Positions 27,700-38,234 of a stretch of 64,000 bases of DNA are shown one piece after another. The notes beneath the pieces were generated by a model, which was not told the DNA's origin, ran no database searches, and saw only the letters and a list, made by a program, of their open reading frames with translations. This DNA is from Shewanella sairae (GTDB lineage: Bacteria > Pseudomonadota > Gammaproteobacteria > Enterobacterales > Shewanellaceae): assembly GCF_023283535.1 (NCBI RefSeq), contig NZ_JAKILT010000016.1:1-64000 (forward strand), in the 5' to 3' direction. The translations under genes and the position numbers were made by a program. How positions within the stretch are numbered: the stretch's first letter is position 1; every line of letters starts with the position of its first letter.

Positions 27700-29877
27700 A
27701 TGCGTAAAAATCATATCACCCTGGGGATTGCCCTGGCTACAGGGATGTCATTTGTATTATCTGGCTGCACTGTAGAGTCTACAGATGCGGTTAAGGCTAG
27801 GAAGCTAAACCTAACTAATGCGGTCCAAACTGCAGTAATACCAATCCAAAACGTGTTGCTTTATCCAAGTCCGTTACAAGACCACGCTCCCCAATTCGAT
27901 AAAATTCATAACAGTGATTATTTGCCAGCTTTTAAAGTGGGTATGCAACTGCATGATGAACAGATAGATGCGATCATCAATAATCCATCCTTGGCCAATT
28001 TTGATAATACCATTGTAGCAATGGAAGCCTCGGGCCAAGAGCTGAATCAAGTCTCGCGGATTTTTTTTGGCTTATTAGGATTAAATTCTGATGATGAGAT
28101 GCAGAAGATCCAAGCTCAAATCACTCCAGAGCTGACGCGGCATACCGACAATATTTATCTTAATCAAGCTCTCTTCTCTAGAATTGAAACTGTTTATAAA
28201 AAGCAATCATTATTAACGCCAGAGCAGCAACGACTAACAGCTATTTACTATAATAAATTTGTTCGAGCAGGCGCTAAGCTTTCCATCGATGAGCAAGCTC
28301 GAGTTCGTATTATTAATGCAGCGCTAGCCAATAAAACTGCTGAATATTCACAGAATGTTCTCAAGTCATTTGAAAATGACGCGATTATGGTAAGTGATAT
28401 TGCACAGCTAGATGGACTCTCTGTTGACGATATAGCGGCGCTTAAGCGAGCGGCGACATCGGCAGGAAAAACGGGGTATATGATAACCCTCGTTAACACC
28501 ACAAGGCAGCCGATATTATCGCAATTAACTAACCGCGAGTTACGTCAACAAATATGGCATGCATCAGCTAATCGCGCGATAGATGTTAATGGACCTTTAG
28601 CTATCGAGATAGCGAAACTTCGCGCGGAGAAAGCGACATTACTCGGTTACCAAACGTGGGCTGCTTATGCGGTTGCCGATCAGATGGCACAAAAACCGGC
28701 TGCAGTATTTGAGATCTTAGATTCCTTGGTACCAAAGGCCATCGCTAAAGCGGAGTTAGAATCGCAAGATATACAACAAGAAATCACCAAACAACAAAGA
28801 GTCATGCAAGGGACAAGCTTTAAACTGCAGCCTTGGGACTGGGCTTTTTACGCTGAAAAAGTACGCCAACAAAAATTTGATCTCGATGAAAGCCAGTTGA
28901 AACCTTACTTTGAATTTAATCGTGTTCTTAATGATGGATTGTTCTATGCGATGCATAAGCTTTATGGCATAGAGTTCAAGCCTCGTCCTGATCTACCTGT
29001 TTGGAATGACGATGTTAAGGCATTTGAAGTGTTCGATAAAGACGCAAGCTCCATTGGTCTTTTCTATTTAGATCCCTATGCAAGGCCGGGTAAAAACGGC
29101 GGCGCTTGGATGGACGAATTTGTAACTCAATCTGGTTTGTTAGGTAATCGACCTGTTGTTTACAACGCTCTAAATATTCCAAAGCCTTCTGTTGGCAGTC
29201 CGACATTGATGACTTTTGATGAAGTAACCACCATGTTTCACGAGTTTGGTCACGCAGTCCATGGGCTGTTTTCTAAGGTTGAATACCCAAGTGTTGCGGG
29301 TACTGCTACGGCAAGAGACTTTGTAGAGTTCCCATCTCAGTTTAACGAGGACTGGGATATCAACCCTGTGGTTATCTCACATTACGCAAAACATTATCAA
29401 ACAGGTGAGCCTATCCCTAAACCGCTGCTAGATAAAGTGCTTAAATCACATAAGTTTAATCAAGGCCATGATACAACAGAGTACCTTGCTGCTGCACTTC
29501 TTGACCTTGAGTGGCACTCGATTAGCGTAGACACGCCGATTGAAAACGTTTCAGACTTTGAGCATAAAGTATTGGCTAAGCACGGTATTGATTATGCGAC
29601 GGTGCCAGCAAGGTATAAAACCAGTTATTTTAGTCACAGTTTTAGCGGCGGCTATTCAGCAGGTTATTACGCTTATTTATGGACAGAAGTACTAGCGGCA
29701 GATGCTTTTTCTTATATGGATAGTAATGGAGGGCTTTCTCTTGAAAATGGTAATAAATTCCGAGAAGCGATTCTTTCAAAAGGAAATAGCCAAGATTTAA
29801 TGCAAGATTATATCAACTACACAGGTAAGCAGCCCAATATTGATAATTTACTTATTCGCCGAGGATTAAACGATTAG
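27700..29877 (+). CDS. M3 family metallopeptidase, predicted lipoprotein (Dcp-like)
   Basis: A 725-residue peptidyl-dipeptidase-type zinc peptidase. An N-terminal lipoprotein signal ends in LSGC (around residue 23), so the enzyme is envelope-anchored, unlike cytosolic OpdA. The zinc site is FHEFGHAVHG (HExxH) with the downstream glutamate in the region EFPSQFNEDW. The length fits Dcp/M3A members. The ribosome site AAGGAG is well placed before the ATG, and a strong terminator follows. It probably trims dipeptides from peptides in the periplasm. Confidence 0.88.
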   Translation: MRKNHITLGIALATGMSFVLSGCTVESTDAVKARKLNLTNAVQTAVIPIQNVLLYPSPLQDHAPQFDKIHNSDYLPAFKVGMQLHDEQIDAIINNPSLANFDNTIVAMEASGQELNQVSRIFFGLLGLNSDDEMQKIQAQITPELTRHTDNIYLNQALFSRIETVYKKQSLLTPEQQRLTAIYYNKFVRAGAKLSIDEQARVRIINAALANKTAEYSQNVLKSFENDAIMVSDIAQLDGLSVDDIAALKRAATSAGKTGYMITLVNTTRQPILSQLTNRELRQQIWHASANRAIDVNGPLAIEIAKLRAEKATLLGYQTWAAYAVADQMAQKPAAVFEILDSLVPKAIAKAELESQDIQQEITKQQRVMQGTSFKLQPWDWAFYAEKVRQQKFDLDESQLKPYFEFNRVLNDGLFYAMHKLYGIEFKPRPDLPVWNDDVKAFEVFDKDASSIGLFYLDPYARPGKNGGAWMDEFVTQSGLLGNRPVVYNALNIPKPSVGSPTLMTFDEVTTMFHEFGHAVHGLFSKVEYPSVAGTATARDFVEFPSQFNEDWDINPVVISHYAKHYQTGEPIPKPLLDKVLKSHKFNQGHDTTEYLAAALLDLEWHSISVDTPIENVSDFEHKVLAKHGIDYATVPARYKTSYFSHSFSGGYSAGYYAYLWTEVLAADAFSYMDSNGGLSLENGNKFREAILSKGNSQDLMQDYINYTGKQPNIDNLLIRRGLND

Positions 29878-29924
29878 TCTATTCATTGATGTTAGCGGCC
29901 TAATTTGACAGGATTATATCCTAC

Positions 29925-29952
29925 AAAAAAGCCTCTCATATGAGAGGCTTTT
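29925..29952. terminator. Bidirectional terminator
   Basis: GCCTCTCATATGAGAGGC (29931-29948) is fully self-complementary, with A and T runs on either side. It lies between the convergent M3 peptidase gene and asnS. Confidence 0.88.
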
Positions 29953-29990
29953 ACAATCATTAGTCGCTAACCTTAGTTAGCCAAAAATAA

Positions 29991-31391
29991 TTAGAAGTTT
30001 GCAGACTTAGGCGAACGTGGGAATGGAATAACGTCACGGATGTTAGAAACACCTGTTACGTAAGATACCAAACGCTCGAAACCTAGACCGAAACCTGCGT
30101 GTGGCACTGTGCCATAACGACGTAAGTCACGGTACCACCAGTAATCTTCTTGGCTCAGTTCCATTTCAGCAAGGCGCGCGTCAAGTACGTCTAAACGCTC
30201 TTCACGCTGTGCGCCACCGATGATCTCACCGATGCCTGGAGCTAGAACGTCCATTGCTGCTACAGTTTTACCGTCGTCATTTAAGCGCATGTAGAATGCT
30301 TTAATGTCTTTCGGGTAGTTCTTAACAACAACTGGTGCCTTGAAGTGCTCTTCTGCAAGGTAGCGCTCATGCTCTGAATGTAAGTCGATACCCCATTCAA
30401 CATCGTACTCAAAGTCTTTATCACAAGCTTTAAGAATTTCGATAGCATCAGTGTAATCGATTTGCGCGAAATCACTGGTTACGAAGTTTTCTAGACGAGA
30501 AATAGCGGTTTTCTCTACACGTTGTGCAAAGAACTCAAGATCGTCACGACGCTCTTCTAGTACGGCTTTAAAACAGTACTTAAGCATATCTTCAGCAAGT
30601 TTTGCTGCGTCATCTAGATTAGCAAAGGCCACTTCAGGCTCAACCATCCAAAACTCTGCTAAGTGACGGCTAGTGTTTGAGTTCTCTGCGCGGAATGTAG
30701 GACCAAAAGTATAAACTTTTGACAGTGCACACGCGTAAGTTTCTGCGTTCAACTGACCCGATACCGTTAGGAAAGACTCTTTACCGAAGAAATCTTCACC
30801 GTAATCAACAGTGCCTTTGTCAGTGCGCGGTAGGTTCTCAAGATCTAAAGTCGATACACGGAACATCTCACCAGCGCCTTCTGTATCAGATGCTGTGATA
30901 AGTGGTGTAGAAACCCAGATATAACCTTGTTCGTTATAAAAGCGGTGAATCGCCTGAGATAAACAGTTACGAACACGTGCAACAGCACCAATAATGTTAG
31001 TGCGTGGACGTAGGTGAGCAAGCTCACGTAAATGTTCAATAGAGTGACGCTTAGCTGCCATTGGGTAGGTGTCTGGATCTTCAACCAAGCCAGCAACCTC
31101 AACCTTAGTCACTTGCATCTCGAATGCTTGGCCTTGGCCTGGAGATTCAACAACTTCACCAGTCATTACAACAGAGCAACCAGCAGTAAGCTTTAACACT
31201 TCGTTGGTGTAATTTTCTAGATTATTTGGCACAACACCCTGAATAGGATCGAAACATGAACCATCATAAACAGCTAGGAATGAGATCCCAGCTTTAGAAT
31301 CGCGACGGGATCTAACCCAGCCACGCACTGTGATTTGCGAACCAATCGCAAAGTCACCTTTAAACACAGAAGCGACAGATGTAATGCTCAT
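29991..31391 (-). CDS. asnS: Asparaginyl-tRNA synthetase
   Basis: AsnRS (466 residues) charges tRNA-Asn with asparagine. The N-terminal OB-fold anticodon domain ([14 protein letters not shown]) is followed by the class II catalytic core: motif 2 in [26 protein letters not shown] and motif 3 in [10 protein letters not shown]. Length and ends are normal. It is a single-gene unit with its own promoter region and the shared terminator downstream. Confidence 0.97.
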   Translation of the reverse strand: MSITSVASVFKGDFAIGSQITVRGWVRSRRDSKAGISFLAVYDGSCFDPIQGVVPNNLENYTNEVLKLTAGCSVVMTGEVVESPGQGQAFEMQVTKVEVAGLVEDPDTYPMAAKRHSIEHLRELAHLRPRTNIIGAVARVRNCLSQAIHRFYNEQGYIWVSTPLITASDTEGAGEMFRVSTLDLENLPRTDKGTVDYGEDFFGKESFLTVSGQLNAETYACALSKVYTFGPTFRAENSNTSRHLAEFWMVEPEVAFANLDDAAKLAEDMLKYCFKAVLEERRDDLEFFAQRVEKTAISRLENFVTSDFAQIDYTDAIEILKACDKDFEYDVEWGIDLHSEHERYLAEEHFKAPVVVKNYPKDIKAFYMRLNDDGKTVAAMDVLAPGIGEIIGGAQREERLDVLDARLAEMELSQEDYWWYRDLRRYGTVPHAGFGLGFERLVSYVTGVSNIRDVIPFPRSPKSANF

Positions 31392-31533
31392 TGTTGCTTA
31401 GTTCTCCAACGAAACGTTTTTTTAAATAATTTGGAGGTTTATATTACCTGTATAAACACTTTTCTCAAGTGGAAAGTAGGGTATCTTGGTGCCTAAATTG
31501 TTATTCTGACGACAATCATGACAAAAACTACGG

Positions 31534-31878
31534 ATGGCTTGCATGAATAGAGCAAAATTGTTCCAATTTATACTGTCGGCACTATCGATAATCGGCTGGT
31601 CTTTGGCTATTTATGCACTAATGCTATTTGACCAAGCGCGTCCAGACACCGCAATTGGTTATTACCAAAGTCATGGTGCTGAAATTAGGCTTGAATGGGA
31701 TCCTAGTAAAACCGTTTTACTAGAACATATTATTTGGATCTGTGCCGGGCTTAGCTTTATTAACCTAGCATTTAACTTCTATATTGCCCGCCATAGCAAA
31801 CTTGGCTGGTGGGTCAATATCCCATTATTGTTTACATGCTCGCTAGCTGCTGGTTTGTATATTCGGTTTGTGGTCTAG
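31534..31878 (+). CDS. Small membrane protein of unknown function
   Basis: The 114-residue protein has three clear membrane segments (about residues 9-29, 61-82 and 92-111) and a short periplasmic or cytoplasmic loop with charged residues between the first two (YYQSHGAEIRLEWDPSK). I do not recognise a named family. It is divergent from asnS and convergent with the Nudix gene. Confidence 0.65.
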   Translation: MACMNRAKLFQFILSALSIIGWSLAIYALMLFDQARPDTAIGYYQSHGAEIRLEWDPSKTVLLEHIIWICAGLSFINLAFNFYIARHSKLGWWVNIPLLFTCSLAAGLYIRFVV

Positions 31879-31932
31879 GCGAGAGTAGAGGGGATAGAGT
31901 TAACGGGCTGTGTGATAGCCATTGTCATAGCC

Positions 31933-32526
31933 CTAGTTATAACTATTGTTATTCAGTTGCCGACACAGCAAATCAATCATTGCTGCTGTCGCGCCCCAAA
32001 TAAAATGTTGCTGATAAGGAATGAAGTGCACTGGGTAGCGAATGCCTTTACGGCTAAACTTTTGACTGTGCCGGTTATCTTGCTTAAGTAGGAATGATAG
32101 CGGCACGGTAAAGTACTCATCGACTTCACCTGGATCAATAACAGGCGTAAAAGCGTTTTTGACAATGGCGACATAAGGCGTGATCTCAAAACCAGTGAAT
32201 GTCTTATGGGGCGGTAGTGCACCAATCACTTCAACATTACTTTGCAATAAGCCAATCTCTTCCTCTGCCTCACGTAGCGCGGTTGCTTGATAACTATTAT
32301 CGGTTTGTTCAACCTTGCCGCCGGGAAAACTAATTTGTCCCGGGTGGGCTCTAAGGTGTGTGGGACGTTTAGTTAGGATAAGCTGTAGCTCATTGTCGAT
32401 TTCATGAATGGCAATGAGCACTGCAGCTTGGCGAAGCGGATATTCAATATCACGAATAAGATTAGGCTGTTCAAGTTCTGGCAAAGTATTAAGCTGGTAC
32501 TTACTTCTAAACTCTGCCAAATCCAT
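31933..32526 (-). CDS. nudL: Nudix CoA pyrophosphatase (NudL/YeaB-like)
   Basis: The 197-residue protein has an exact Nudix box GGKVEQ...ALREAEEEIGL near residues 70-92, preceded by the CoA-family extension (LTKRPTHLRAHPGQISFPGGK). This form hydrolyses CoA and acyl-CoA to 4'-phosphopantetheine derivatives and 3',5'-ADP. It lies 90 bp after pabB on the same strand, the same pairing as pabB-nudL in E. coli. Confidence 0.9.
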   Translation of the reverse strand: MDLAEFRSKYQLNTLPELEQPNLIRDIEYPLRQAAVLIAIHEIDNELQLILTKRPTHLRAHPGQISFPGGKVEQTDNSYQATALREAEEEIGLLQSNVEVIGALPPHKTFTGFEITPYVAIVKNAFTPVIDPGEVDEYFTVPLSFLLKQDNRHSQKFSRKGIRYPVHFIPYQQHFIWGATAAMIDLLCRQLNNNSYN

Positions 32527-32616
32527 TGAATATCCTTTTTGTGCTTATTGAGTTATTACTGCTTAATAACGGTTTAAGTACCAATGCCTATTTTCTCCAA
32601 GTTTACTAAATCAGAG

Positions 32617-34125
32617 TTAGCTTTGGTTCAACTCAGACAAGATTGGCAGAATACGACTTAGCTTATCAAACGTCTCTTGATACTCTGCGTCTACCTTAGA
32701 GTCTGCCACGATGCCGCCGCCTGCCCAACAATGTAGGGTGCCGCTTGCACTATTATCATTGCTGCTAGTATTGCGCTCGGCCACTAAGGTGCGGATGGTA
32801 ATACTGGTATCCATATTACCGTCTTGGCTGATATAACCGATAGAACCACAATAGAGACTTCTTCTAGAGGGTTCAAGCTCCTCTATTATCGACATGGCGC
32901 GGATTTTAGGCGCACCAGTAATCGAGCCCCCGGGGAAGCAGGCTTTTAATAAGTCGCTTGGCGTGAGACCAGATTTTAGTGTTGCGGTTACTGTGCTGAC
33001 TAAGTGATGCACCGCTGGGAAGCTTTCAATTTCAAATAAGTGAGGAACGCGCACGCTACCAGCAGCTGCCACTTTACCGATATCGTTACGCAGCAGGTCT
33101 ACAATCATCAAATTTTCAGCGCGATCTTTGGTCGAGACTTTAAGGATCTCCGCCAGTTGCAGATCACGTTCGCTGTCTTTATCCCGTGGCATGGTGCCTT
33201 TAATCGGTTTAGTTTGTATTTGACCTTGTTGATGCTGAATAAAGCGCTCTGGTGAGATAGACAAAATTGCATGCTGGGCTAAACGCATAAAAGCGGAGAA
33301 CGGCGCACCGTTAGTTTCGCGCAGCGCCTGATAAGCTTGCCACTCGCTACCTTGATACTGCGCGCTAAAACGCTGAGTTAAGTTAATTTGGTAACAATCC
33401 CCACTCAGCAGATACTCTTTTACTCGCTCAAAACGCTGCTGATATTGCTGTTTTGTTAGCTGATTGTGCCACTGACTCGTTAGTTTAAAATCGGCGTTAG
33501 TCTGTGAATCATTTGGCTGCTGTTGCGCGGTTTTATTTAGCAATAAAGCGTTTAAACGTGTTTCAAGGTTCAGTAAGTGAGTATCTGACAGGTAATGCAC
33601 CAAATGCCAACAACGCTGTTGATAGTCAAAGATAAGCGCCCAGTCGTAGAGACCGACATTCATTTCAGGCAGGGTAATATCATTAGCCGCAATCGTTGGC
33701 AGCGACTCAATACCGCGACCAAGATCATAACTAAAACTTCCCATAGCGCCGCCACTGAAGATAAACGGACTGACTTTAGATTGCGGGTAATACTCTGCCA
33801 GCATGTCATTTAATAGCGCGAAAGGATCGTTATCAACACTGCAATATTGCTGCGCTTCTATTTGCGGCGCGTGCTCAGTTCCATCAAACGAGATAAGTGG
33901 CTGCCTATTGGCGGCGCAACTGACGATTGTACTTTGATTTTGTGTCACTAGGGTGGCGATAGGTTCGGCGCAGATCACATCGTATCTGGCATCACAGTGA
34001 TCTGCATTGGCGGAATCAAGCAAAATAGCCCACTGAGAATCAGCAAAAGCACTAAAAATTTCAGTCGTGCTTAAATTCCAATCAAGACGCTTATGAAAAA
34101 CTGCTTTTTGCGTCATTTTGTTCAT
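32617..34125 (-). CDS. pabB: Aminodeoxychorismate synthase component I
   Basis: PabB converts chorismate with ammonia from PabA to 4-amino-4-deoxychorismate for folate. The chorismate-binding C-terminal half shows PIKGTMPRD, KDRAENLMIVDLLRNDIGKV and GSITGAPKIRAM. The lysine in PIKGT marks PabB rather than anthranilate synthase, which has alanine there. The 502-residue length is a little longer than E. coli PabB. Another possible ATG is three codons downstream. It is probably co-transcribed with nudL. Confidence 0.93.
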   Translation of the reverse strand: MNKMTQKAVFHKRLDWNLSTTEIFSAFADSQWAILLDSANADHCDARYDVICAEPIATLVTQNQSTIVSCAANRQPLISFDGTEHAPQIEAQQYCSVDNDPFALLNDMLAEYYPQSKVSPFIFSGGAMGSFSYDLGRGIESLPTIAANDITLPEMNVGLYDWALIFDYQQRCWHLVHYLSDTHLLNLETRLNALLLNKTAQQQPNDSQTNADFKLTSQWHNQLTKQQYQQRFERVKEYLLSGDCYQINLTQRFSAQYQGSEWQAYQALRETNGAPFSAFMRLAQHAILSISPERFIQHQQGQIQTKPIKGTMPRDKDSERDLQLAEILKVSTKDRAENLMIVDLLRNDIGKVAAAGSVRVPHLFEIESFPAVHHLVSTVTATLKSGLTPSDLLKACFPGGSITGAPKIRAMSIIEELEPSRRSLYCGSIGYISQDGNMDTSITIRTLVAERNTSSNDNSASGTLHCWAGGGIVADSKVDAEYQETFDKLSRILPILSELNQS

Positions 34126-34319
34126 CTATTAACCCTATCTAAAATGTGATGTTTAACTCAAACTCGCGAAAGAGTATCATACTGCTTACACAAGTAATAA
34201 AAACAAAACATGTGAGCTTTAATGGCGACTGAAGTCATTAACACTAAGCAATAGAGTCACTAACCATTGCGTGTGTGATTTCAGCCAGTTTATAAGTGTC
34301 TGCTAAAAAGGAAGTATCT

Positions 34320-35840
34320 GTGAGCAAAGAAGTCCCTGTAATCAAGCAAGCCGATCTTATTGAAAGCGTTGCTGATGCCCTACAATATATCTCTTATTAT
34401 CACCCAAAAGACTTTGTTGATGCGATGAGTGAAGCTTACGAACGTGAGCAAAGTGCTGCCGCTAAAGATGCAATTGCGCAAATTCTTATCAACTCACGTA
34501 TGTCTGCAGAAGGTAAACGTCCGTTATGCCAAGACACGGGTATTGTAACCTGTTTCGTTAAAATCGGTATGGGCGTGCAGTGGGATAAAACCGATATGAC
34601 CGTACAGGAAATGGTTGATGAGGGCGTACGTCGCGCTTATACCAATCCTGATAACCCACTTCGTGCATCAATTGTTGCCGATCCTGCTGGTGGCCGTAAG
34701 AATACCAAAGACAATACGCCATCAGTTGTGCATGTTGAGATGGTCCCTGGAAACCATGTTGATGTGGCTATTGCTGCTAAAGGTGGCGGTTCTGAAAACA
34801 AATCTAAGATGGTGATGTTAAACCCATCTGATGACATTGCTGCTTGGGTAGAGAAGACACTACCAACAATGGGCGCGGGTTGGTGTCCACCGGGTATGTT
34901 AGGTATAGGTATTGGCGGTACAGCGGAAAAAGCGGCGGTAATGGCAAAAGAGTCATTAATGGATCCGGTTGACATCCATGAGCTGCAAGCTCGCGGGGCA
35001 GAGACCACAGATGAAAAACTACGTTTAGAGATTTTTGAACGTTCAAATAAATTAGGTATTGGCGCGCAAGGTCTTGGCGGCGTTACGACTGTACTTGATA
35101 TCAAAATCAAATCTGCACCAACACATGCTGCGTCTAAGCCTGTTGTGATGATCCCTAATTGTGCGGCTACACGTCATGTTCATTTCCATTTAGACGGTAC
35201 AGGTCCTGCGGATCTTAGCCCGCCTTCACTTGAGGATTGGCCAGAAATCACTTGGGAAGTGGGTGAGAGTGTTCGCCGTGTTGATTTAAACACAGTGACT
35301 CAAGCAGAAATGCAACAGTGGAAGAGCGGCGACACCTTGTTGCTGAACGGTAAAATGCTAACCGGTCGTGACGCGGCCCATAAACGCATTCAAAGCCTGA
35401 TAGAAAGCGGTGAAGGTCTGCCTGATGGTGTCGACTTTAAAGGTAAGTTTATCTATTACGTGGGTCCAGTTGATCCAGTTGGTGATGAAGTTGTTGGCCC
35501 TGCAGGTCCTACAACCGCAACACGTATGGATAAGTTTACTGAGCTGATGCTAGAGAAAACAGGTCTTATGGGCATGATTGGTAAAGCAGAGCGTGGGCCT
35601 GCAACGGTTGAATCAATTAAACAACATAAGTCGTGTTATTTAATGGCTGTAGGCGGCGCTGCTTACCTCGTTTCTAAGGCTATTAAGAAAGCCCGTGTTG
35701 TGGCGTTTGAAGACTTAGGTATGGAAGCAATTTACGAGTTTGATGTAAAAGATATGCCTGTCACTGTTGCGGTTGATTCTGACGGGGTTAACGCCCATGA
35801 AACCGGTCCAGCAATTTGGAAGGTTAAGTTACAAGGGTAA
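34320..35840 (+). CDS. fumA: Class I fumarate hydratase (4Fe-4S)
   Basis: This TCA-cycle enzyme interconverts fumarate and malate with an oxygen-sensitive 4Fe-4S cluster. The 506-residue protein has the typical single-chain FumA/FumB layout: an N-terminal alpha domain (CQDTGIVTCF; NKLGIGAQGLGG; PNCAATRH) with three cysteines for the cluster, and a C-terminal beta domain (VGPAGPTTATRMDKF). The frame reaches back to GTG 34296, but GTG 34320 has AAGGAAG (34308-34314) at the right distance. Whether it is the FumA or FumB orthologue cannot be said. A terminator follows at 35918. Confidence 0.93.
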   Translation: MSKEVPVIKQADLIESVADALQYISYYHPKDFVDAMSEAYEREQSAAAKDAIAQILINSRMSAEGKRPLCQDTGIVTCFVKIGMGVQWDKTDMTVQEMVDEGVRRAYTNPDNPLRASIVADPAGGRKNTKDNTPSVVHVEMVPGNHVDVAIAAKGGGSENKSKMVMLNPSDDIAAWVEKTLPTMGAGWCPPGMLGIGIGGTAEKAAVMAKESLMDPVDIHELQARGAETTDEKLRLEIFERSNKLGIGAQGLGGVTTVLDIKIKSAPTHAASKPVVMIPNCAATRHVHFHLDGTGPADLSPPSLEDWPEITWEVGESVRRVDLNTVTQAEMQQWKSGDTLLLNGKMLTGRDAAHKRIQSLIESGEGLPDGVDFKGKFIYYVGPVDPVGDEVVGPAGPTTATRMDKFTELMLEKTGLMGMIGKAERGPATVESIKQHKSCYLMAVGGAAYLVSKAIKKARVVAFEDLGMEAIYEFDVKDMPVTVAVDSDGVNAHETGPAIWKVKLQG

Positions 35841-35917
35841 GTTAATAGATTGGCTTGCTATTTAGCCCAATCGTTAAGTCGACTGAAATAATTTGTTGCA
35901 GTCGGTTTTGCTAGAAA

Positions 35918-35948
35918 GGCTTAGGCATATTGCCTAAGCCCTCTATTT
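35918..35948 (+). terminator. Terminator after fumarase gene
   Basis: GGCTTAGGCA (35918-35927) pairs perfectly with TGCCTAAGCC (35931-35940), followed by a T-rich stretch. Confidence 0.7.
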
Positions 35949-36044
35949 TGGCTAATGTGCTGGTCAACTGACAAATAAATCAGTGTGTTACAAATTGAAC
36001 TGAAAACGATAACCACCATTAACGATAACAATAAGATAATTACG

Positions 36045-38093
36045 ATGAAAAAAACTGCAATCATAATGGCGCTTGCGTCTGCAGGCATGGTTTTTAGCGC
36101 ACAAGCCGCATCTCCAAAGCCTTTTACCGTTCAAGATTTAGTTAAAATGAATAAGCTGCATTCAGCAGCTCTGTCTAATGACGGCACAAAAATTGTTTAT
36201 GCCGTGAAAAATATTGATGCAGAAGGAGAGGCGACTACCGACCTTTATCTGCAAGATTTAAGCTCTACAGCTCAAGCAAAACAGATCACCAGTGCAGCCG
36301 GTACAGAGCATAGCGTGACCTTTGGTCCACATGACAAAAGCATCTATTTTTTAGCTGCGCGCGATGGTTCAAGTCAGATCTACAAGCTGGCACTTGATGG
36401 CGGTGAAGCGATTCAAGTTACCGATTTTCCACTGGATGTTGAAGGCTTTAAATTATCACAAGATGGTAAACAAGCCGTTGTGAACATGCGTGTGTTCCCA
36501 GAGTGTAAAGATCTTGCTTGTTCTAAAGACAAGTTTACCGAAGACGCTGAGCGTGACACTACGGGCCGCGAATATAAACAGTTGATGGTGCGTCATTGGG
36601 ATACATGGAGCGACCATTCAAGAAGCCACCTGTTTGTCGCCCAATTAAATGGCACTAAAGTGTCTGATGCAGTTGATGTAACCGCAGGTCTTGATACTGA
36701 AACGCCGCCTAAGCCATTCTCGGGCATGGAAGAAGTAACCTTTACACCAGATGGTAAGCATGTGGTTTATACCGCTAAAGCGCCAGGTAAAGACCAAGCT
36801 TGGATCACCAATTACGATTTATGGAAAGTGAGTGTGGCTGGTGGCAAGGCTGAGAACTTAACTGAAGCAAATAAAGCGTGGGATGCACATCCTACGTATT
36901 CTGCTGACGGCCGCTACCTAGCGTACTTTGCGATGACTAAGCCGGGTTTTGAAGCTGACCGTTACCGCATTATGCTGCGCGACACTGTAACGGGCCAAGA
37001 GAAAGAAGTGGCGCCGTTATGGGATCGTAGCCCAAGCTCGTTAGCATTTGGTAAAGACAATAAGACCTTATATGTTACCGCGCAAGATGTTGGCCAAGTG
37101 TCTATCTTTGAAGTTAATACCCAATTTGGCGATGTAAAGACTATCTATAACGAAGGTAGCAACAGCATTGTTGGGGTAAATAACGACAAGATTATCTTTA
37201 GCCATAAGTCATTGGTTGAGCCGGGCGATCTTTACACCATGAACCTTGACGGTCAGGACGTCAATCGCATTACTGACATCAACAAAGACAAGCTTGCTAA
37301 AGTTAAGTTTGGTGAGTACCAGCAATTTAGCTTTAAAGGCTGGAATAACGAAGAAGTTTACGGTTACTGGATCAAACCTGCTAATTACAAAGCGGGCGAG
37401 AAATATCCAATTGCCTTCTTAGTGCACGGTGGACCACAAGGCTCGTTTGGTAACTCGTTCAGCAGTCGTTGGAATCCACAGTTATGGGCGGGTGCCGGTT
37501 ACGGTGTAGTGATGATCGACTTCCACGGCTCTACAGGCTATGGACAAGCATTTACCGATTCAATCACTCAAGATTGGGGCGGTAAACCGCTTGAAGATCT
37601 GCAAAAAGGCCTAGCAGCTGTGACTAAGCAGCAAAAATGGTTAGACGGCGATAATGCCTGTGCATTGGGCGGTTCTTATGGTGGTTACATGATGAACTGG
37701 ATCCAAGGTAACTGGAACGACGGCTTTAAGTGCCTGGTTAACCATGCGGGTCTGTTTGATATGCGCTCTATGTACTATGTAACTGAAGAACTTTGGTTCC
37801 CAGAGTTTGAGTTTGGTGGCACATACGATAAAAACAAAGAGCTGTATGAGAAGTTTAACCCAGTCAACTATGTTGAAAACTGGCAGACGCCAATGCTTGT
37901 TATCCACGGTGAAAAAGACTTCCGTGTGCCTTATGGTCAAGGCTTAGCTGCGTTTACTTACATGCAGCGTAACGGCATTCCATCTGAGTTATTAATTTAC
38001 CCAGATGAAAATCACTGGATCCTCAACCCTGATAACCTAGAGCAATGGTACGCTAATGTACTTGGTTGGATGGATCGCTGGACTGAGAAGTAA
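36045..38093 (+). CDS. S9 family serine peptidase (prolyl oligopeptidase family)
   Basis: About 682 residues from the ATG at 36045, which starts a clean Sec signal peptide (MKKTAIIMALASAG to AQA). An upstream frame to 35985 looks like leader sequence. The N-terminal part is a beta-propeller (WD40-like PD40 repeats such as SADGRYLAYFAM); the C-terminal part is an alpha/beta hydrolase with GGSYGGYMM (nucleophile serine), the acid in VIHGEKDFRVP and the histidine in DENHWI. It resembles secreted dipeptidyl or acylaminoacyl peptidases, probably working on oligopeptides in the periplasm. It has its own terminator. Confidence 0.9.
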   Translation: MKKTAIIMALASAGMVFSAQAASPKPFTVQDLVKMNKLHSAALSNDGTKIVYAVKNIDAEGEATTDLYLQDLSSTAQAKQITSAAGTEHSVTFGPHDKSIYFLAARDGSSQIYKLALDGGEAIQVTDFPLDVEGFKLSQDGKQAVVNMRVFPECKDLACSKDKFTEDAERDTTGREYKQLMVRHWDTWSDHSRSHLFVAQLNGTKVSDAVDVTAGLDTETPPKPFSGMEEVTFTPDGKHVVYTAKAPGKDQAWITNYDLWKVSVAGGKAENLTEANKAWDAHPTYSADGRYLAYFAMTKPGFEADRYRIMLRDTVTGQEKEVAPLWDRSPSSLAFGKDNKTLYVTAQDVGQVSIFEVNTQFGDVKTIYNEGSNSIVGVNNDKIIFSHKSLVEPGDLYTMNLDGQDVNRITDINKDKLAKVKFGEYQQFSFKGWNNEEVYGYWIKPANYKAGEKYPIAFLVHGGPQGSFGNSFSSRWNPQLWAGAGYGVVMIDFHGSTGYGQAFTDSITQDWGGKPLEDLQKGLAAVTKQQKWLDGDNACALGGSYGGYMMNWIQGNWNDGFKCLVNHAGLFDMRSMYYVTEELWFPEFEFGGTYDKNKELYEKFNPVNYVENWQTPMLVIHGEKDFRVPYGQGLAAFTYMQRNGIPSELLIYPDENHWILNPDNLEQWYANVLGWMDRWTEK

Positions 38094-38126
38094 CTAACAG
38101 ATCGAATTGCAAGTCTTAAACTAGAA

Positions 38127-38157
38127 GAAAGCCAGAGCTAACGTTCTGGCTTTTTTA
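38127..38157 (+). terminator. Terminator after S9 peptidase gene
   Basis: AAGCCAGA and TCTGGCTT form the stem around GCTAACGT, followed by a run of six T. Confidence 0.85.
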
Positions 38158-38234
38158 TGCTGGTTGGTATTACTACTTCCACATAACGCTTATTTGATCA
38201 CACAGTTTATGTACTTTTAACAAGGATAAGTTTA